Below are positions 16,145 through 19,951 of a stretch of 19,951 bases of DNA, piece after piece. How positions within the stretch are numbered: the stretch's first letter is position 1; every line of letters starts with the position of its first letter. The stretch comes from Eimeria necatrix. Lineage: Eukaryota > Apicomplexa > Conoidasida > Eucoccidiorida > Eimeriidae. Below the pieces are notes generated by a model. The model did not search any database. It saw only the letters and a program-made list of their open reading frames with translations, and had not been told where the DNA came from. The DNA is taken from positions 2,501 to 22,451 of the forward strand of contig NW_013654455.1 of NCBI RefSeq assembly GCF_000499385.1. The letters are read 5' to 3'. The position numbers and the translations under genes were made by a program.

Positions 16145-17458
16145 CGCTGCCGCTGCTGCTGCTGCTGCTGCTGCAGCTGCTGCTGCTAGCGCTTATCCCT
16201 CCTGCTGCTGCATGCCCTGCACGGCTCCTGCTGCTCCTACGGTTGCTGCTGCTGTTTTAGCTACGGTTGCTGCTGCTGTTGCTGCTACGGTTGCTGCTGC
16301 TGCTGCTGTTGTTGCTGCTACGGTTGTTGCTGCTGCGGATGCTGTTGTTGCTGCTACGGTTGCTGCTGCTGCTGCTGCTACTGTTGTTGCTGCTCGGCTG
16401 CTGTTCCTGTCGCTGTTGCTACGGTTGCTGCTGCTGCTACGGCTGCTGTTGCTGTTGCTGCTGCTGCTGTTGCTGCTGCTGACGGAAGAAAAAAGAACAC
16501 TGTTTGTCGGTCATGAGAAGTAGCACTACAAATATTCCCGTTCCACGCTGCCGCTGCTGCTGCTGCCTTTGCTGCTGCTGCTGCTGTCGCAGCTGCTGCA
16601 GCGGTTTCCCATGCTGCTGCTGCTGCTGCTGCCGCAGCCGGTGCAGCGGCTTCCGATGCTGCTGCTGCTGCAGCTGCTGCAGCTGCTGCAGCTGTTTCCG
16701 ATGCTGCTGCTGCTGCTGGTGATTTGCTGCTGCTGCTGCCACTGCTACGTTTGCTGCAGTTGCTGCCTTTGCAGCAAATCCACCGCTCTCTCTCCGGTTG
16801 CTGGTTTTGCTGCTGCAGCTTTTGCTGCAGCTTTTGCCGTAGCTTTCGCTGCAGCTTTTGCTGCAGTCCTTGCTGCAGTTTTTGCTGCAGTTTTTGCTGC
16901 AGTCCTTGCTGCAGCTTTTGCTGCAGCTTTTGCTGCAGTCCTTGCTGCAGCTTTTGCTGCAGTCCTTGCTGCAATTTTTGCTGCAGTTTTTGCTGCAGCG
17001 TTTGCTGCAGCTGCTGCTGCTGTTGCAACTCCTGTTGTTGCTGTTGCAACTGCTGCTGCATTCAGTGCTGCTTCCTTGCTGCTGCTGCTGCAGCTGTTAC
17101 AGCTGCTGCTGCTTTCCTGCTGCAAGTTTTGCTGCAGTTTATGCTGCCTTCATTACTGCTGCTGCTGCAGCTTTTGCTATCAGCTGCAGATGTTTCTGCT
17201 GCAGTTAATGCTGCCGCTCTTGCGGCTGCTGCTGCTGCAGCTTTTGCTGCAGTTCATGCAGCTGCTTCCACTGCTGCAGCGTTTGCTGCAGTTGGCGCTG
17301 CTTTTACTGCTGTTGCTGCAGGCAAACCTGCAGTTTCTACTGCTGGCTTTGCTGCTGCTGCTGCTGCTGCTGCTGCCACAACTATTTCCAAAGCGGCTGC
17401 TGCTGCCCTTGTTTGGTCCTCTGCTACGGCCTCTTCTCTGCCGCACCTGCTGCATTCC

Positions 17459-17502
<44 letters not shown>
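16145..17502. repeat. CTG-rich region downstream of the minus-strand gene
   Basis: Mixed CTG, CGG-interrupted and TTG triplets. On the minus strand this reads as CAG, the same polarity as exons of the neighbouring minus-strand gene, and it begins directly after that gene's stop. A 12-bp unit, TTGCTGCAGYYT, is repeated over about 16803-17012. Long ORFs exist on both strands (for example 16569-17540 plus and 16378-17061 minus), but they hold only Leu/Ala/Cys or Gln/Ala repeats, so I do not call a gene. Confidence 0.7.
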
Positions 17503-17504
<2 letters not shown>

Positions 17505-17762
17505 AGCCCACAGTTACGTAATAGTCCAACGGCTCTCTGACCAGCGCGTTTGCTGCTGCCACTTCTTCAGGCGTGACTCTAAAAGGCAGCACAACGCCTC
17601 CCGCGCTGCTGCTGCTGCTGCTGCTGCTGCTGAAATCGCCTGCAGCAGCAGCAGCAGCTGCTGCTGCAGGGCACGTGGGAGAGAAATCCCCTCCGTCCAA
17701 CTCTGCTACGCTGTACCATTCCCTCAGCATGGAAATAGGAGCCCCCCAGGCAGCAGATGGGT

Positions 17763-17804
<42 letters not shown>

Positions 17805-17879
17805 CTGATGCTGCAACTGGTGCTGCTGCAGGTGTCGAGAGCTGTGCAGGTACGGAATCTACCCCTGGAACAGCGCCAG

Positions 17880-17925
<46 letters not shown>

Positions 17926-18254
17926 CCTCTGCCTCAAGCCGTAATAGCTGCCATCTTTCTCCCGTGTCTTCTTAGCAGCAAAATGAAAAGGCTGTGGGGT
18001 TGCCAGCGGCAGCACAGCAGCACGCCGCAGGAAGCGTTTGCTGCCAGCTTCTCTTTCAAGAGTTCGCTTCCCTCTCTGTCCTGCTGCTGCTGCTGGCGTC
18101 CGTGCTGCTGCTGCTGCTGCTGCTGCTGGGGCTGCTGCTGCTGCTGCTGGTGCTGCTGCTGCTGCGCATGCAGCAGCTGGCAGCGAGTACTTGCTGTCTG
18201 TCGCGGCATCTGCTGTCACATCCCAGCTACAGAACCCTTTGCTGCTATCGCAGA

Positions 18255-18286
<32 letters not shown>

Positions 18287-18688
18287 AGTTCGTGCAGCTC
18301 TTGCTGCTGCGTCAGGAGAAGTTGTTGCTGCAGCTGCTGCTGCTCGGGCAACGGGAGGTGGTGCTGCTGCATTTGCTGCTGCTGCATCTGCAGCTGGAGT
18401 TGGTGCTGCAATTGTTGCTGCTGCAGCTGTTGGTACTGCAATTGCTGTTGCTGCTGCAGCAGCACCTGCTGCTGTTCAGTGTATGTAAGGCTGGGGTTCT
18501 GCTGCTGTTGCTGCTGCTGGTGCTGCAGTTGCAGCAGCTGCTGCTCCTGCTGCTGCAGTTGCAGCAGCTGCTGCTCCTGCTGCTGCTGCTGGTCTTTGCC
18601 TGTCAAGTAATATGAGCCCACGGGAAGCGCACTTTGAGGGCCAATGAGGACAGAAGAAGGCGGAGCAAAACTTTGCTGCAGCAGCAGC

Positions 18689-18726
<38 letters not shown>

Positions 18727-18813
18727 ACGCTGCTTCTGGGGCTGCTGCTGCTGCAGGTTGATGGCTCCCAGACGCTCGGGGAGGCACAGGAAATCGTCAG
18801 CCCCACAAGCAAA

Positions 18814-18861
<48 letters not shown>

Positions 18862-18977
18862 ACAGACTGTTGGGGATAGAGCATCTGTGGGAATCAACAG
18901 CGGGGAAGCAGCAAGGCGGCTCTCGTTGCAGCTGTCGCAAGACAAAGCCGGAGAGACAATAACAGGTGTTGCTGCAC

Positions 18978-19018
<41 letters not shown>

Positions 19019-19532
19019 CTTGCTGCCACAGCCTTGTTTGCTGCTGGTCCTTTGCCTGCTGCTGCTGCCTTGCTTCCTGCTGCAGCTGGTGCATTTGCTG
19101 CAGTTCCTGCTGCAGCAGCAGCAGCAGCATCCGCGGCCTCTGAGCTGCCTATACACTCCAGTGCCTTCATGCCTGCCGCTCTAACGCGCATTTCGCCTAC
19201 AAACAAAAACCCCAAACCCTAAACCCTAAACCCTAAACCCTAAACCCTAAAATCCCAAAAACCCCGAAAGCCTTCAAAGCCCTAGAAGCCCTAAGAACCC
19301 CAAAAACCCCACACCCCAAAAACTGCAAACCTTACATCCTGAACCCCACATCCCACACCCCAAACCCTAAACCCCAAACCCTAAACCCTAAACCCTAAAC
19401 CCTGTCTTACCCCTAGCTCCTCTGAGATGCGCGTTGTGTTTCTTGCTTTCCTGCGCATGGCTGTGTGGCTGCGGAGCGGCAGCGGGAGTGGCGGCCGCGC
19501 CCGCTGCTGCTGCTGCGCCGCCGCTGCTGCCC

Positions 19533-19573
<41 letters not shown>

Positions 19574-19776
19574 TTCGGCGTGGCGGCGACTGAACAGCAG
19601 CCACTGCAGCACGCGAGCCGGCAGCTGCGCTGCACCCCCCCTGTAAGGCCAACCCCCTGCTGCTTCGTCGGGCTCGGGCAGCCACGGGGGGCAGTCTTCG
19701 AAGCGGCGGGGCAGCACGAGGCGGCAGGCGGAGGCGCAGCGCAGCACCAGCCGCAAAGTGCTCACGCGCACGTCCT

Positions 19777-19824
<48 letters not shown>

Positions 19825-19951
19825 GTGGGGGCGCTGCTCGTCGTCTCGCCGCTGCTCCACGAGGCCGCGTTGTGCCGACACCAGCACCAGCAGCAGCACC
19901 AGCAGCAGCACCAGCAGCAGCACCAGCAGCAGCACCAGCAGCAGCACCAGC
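17503..19951 (-). CDS. Gln/Ala-rich protein with HEAT-like segment, 5' partial
   Basis: Two exons join in phase: 19774-19411 and 19196-17503 (stop at 17505-17503). The donor GGG|GTAAGA and acceptor TTTTGTTTGTAG are both good; a phase-1 end meets a two-base start. The upstream exon may begin after CTGCTGCAG at 19774, or the frame may continue as a Leu run to the window edge. Non-repeat parts are short amphipathic, HEAT-like helices on either side of the intron (DVRVSTLRLVLRCA; EMRVRAAGMKALECIGS), a Gln-rich region (about 18670-18250), a basic patch (FHFAAKKTREKDGSYYGLRQ), ISMLREWYSVAELDGGDF and the terminus LPFRVTPEEVAAANALV...LDYYVTVG. Ala and Ser runs separate them. I do not recognise the family. 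HEAT-type scaffolding or a transcription-related role would be guesses. Confidence 0.65.
19210..19404. repeat. telomere-like arrays in the intron of the minus-strand gene
   Basis: AAACCCT at 19210-19249 and 19345-19404 flank decayed CCCCAAAA-type repeats. The intron is 19197-19410. In transcript sense these are TTTAGGG, and the donor GTAAGACAGGGTTTAGGG leads straight into them. Confidence 0.95.
19777..19951. repeat. CAG tract and CACCAGCAGCAG array at the right edge
   Basis: (CAG)n at about 19777-19823 and a 12-bp CACCAGCAGCAG array at about 19879-19951 that runs off the window. In the minus-strand gene's sense the first tract is CTG ending in CAG immediately before exon sequence, like intron 19 of the PIBF1-like gene. 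It could therefore be the 3' end of another intron. Confidence 0.85.

Noticed and set aside
16378..17540. Genes of 227 residues (-) and 323 residues (+)
   Set aside because: Both are almost wholly repeat translation, overlap each other on opposite strands and lack any non-repeat domain.
1..19951. Transposase, reverse transcriptase, tRNA or rRNA
   Set aside because: None was recognised on either strand by eye; a structured search was not possible here.

Overview
The window looks like nuclear DNA of a coccidian apicomplexan, most probably Eimeria. Three features point there: dense CAG/CTG triplet tracts that put long Ala, Gln, Ser and Leu runs into proteins; many interstitial telomere-like AAACCCT/TTTAGGG arrays; and intron-rich genes. 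Eimeria genomes are known for this mix of feature-rich and feature-poor segments. The assignment is from composition only.

Layout, left to right. Positions 2-145 may hold the last codons of a plus-strand gene. Positions 617-2620 (+) hold a 667-residue protein. It starts with a signal-like hydrophobic stretch, has a long low-complexity middle and ends in a domain that I recognise as DUF501, best known from bacteria. Positions 2941-3081 (+) hold a tiny ORF with a convincing signal peptide but little else. Positions 3466-14306 (+) are best explained as one gene of about 20 exons. The exons were joined by hand using reading phase and coiled-coil continuity. They encode about 1,048 residues, of which the first ~700 resemble PIBF1/CEP90, a centriole and basal-body coiled-coil protein. 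Positions 14307-17502 separate two convergent genes and hold CAG/CTG tracts, a GCTA array and a cluster of short palindromes. Positions 17503-19951 (-) are the 3' part of a gene with a HEAT-like stretch, a Gln-rich region and Ala runs; its 5' end lies outside the window.

The PIBF1-like gene is the most interesting object. Its exons are mostly 34-150 bp of clean coiled coil. Its introns are packed with telomere-like arrays, CTG tracts, TTTA and AAT repeats and two AT-rich minisatellites. Several exons end most naturally at GC donors (GCGAG or GCAAG) rather than GT. A short imperfect palindrome, GGTGTACNNACACC, recurs through the window in introns, exons and intergenic DNA, and twice supplies a splice acceptor of this gene.

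There is no sign of an operon or shared pathway. The PIBF1-like protein would serve the basal bodies of the flagellated male gametes, and the DUF501 protein may go to the apicoplast; both are inferences. No tRNA, rRNA, CRISPR array or transposase was seen.
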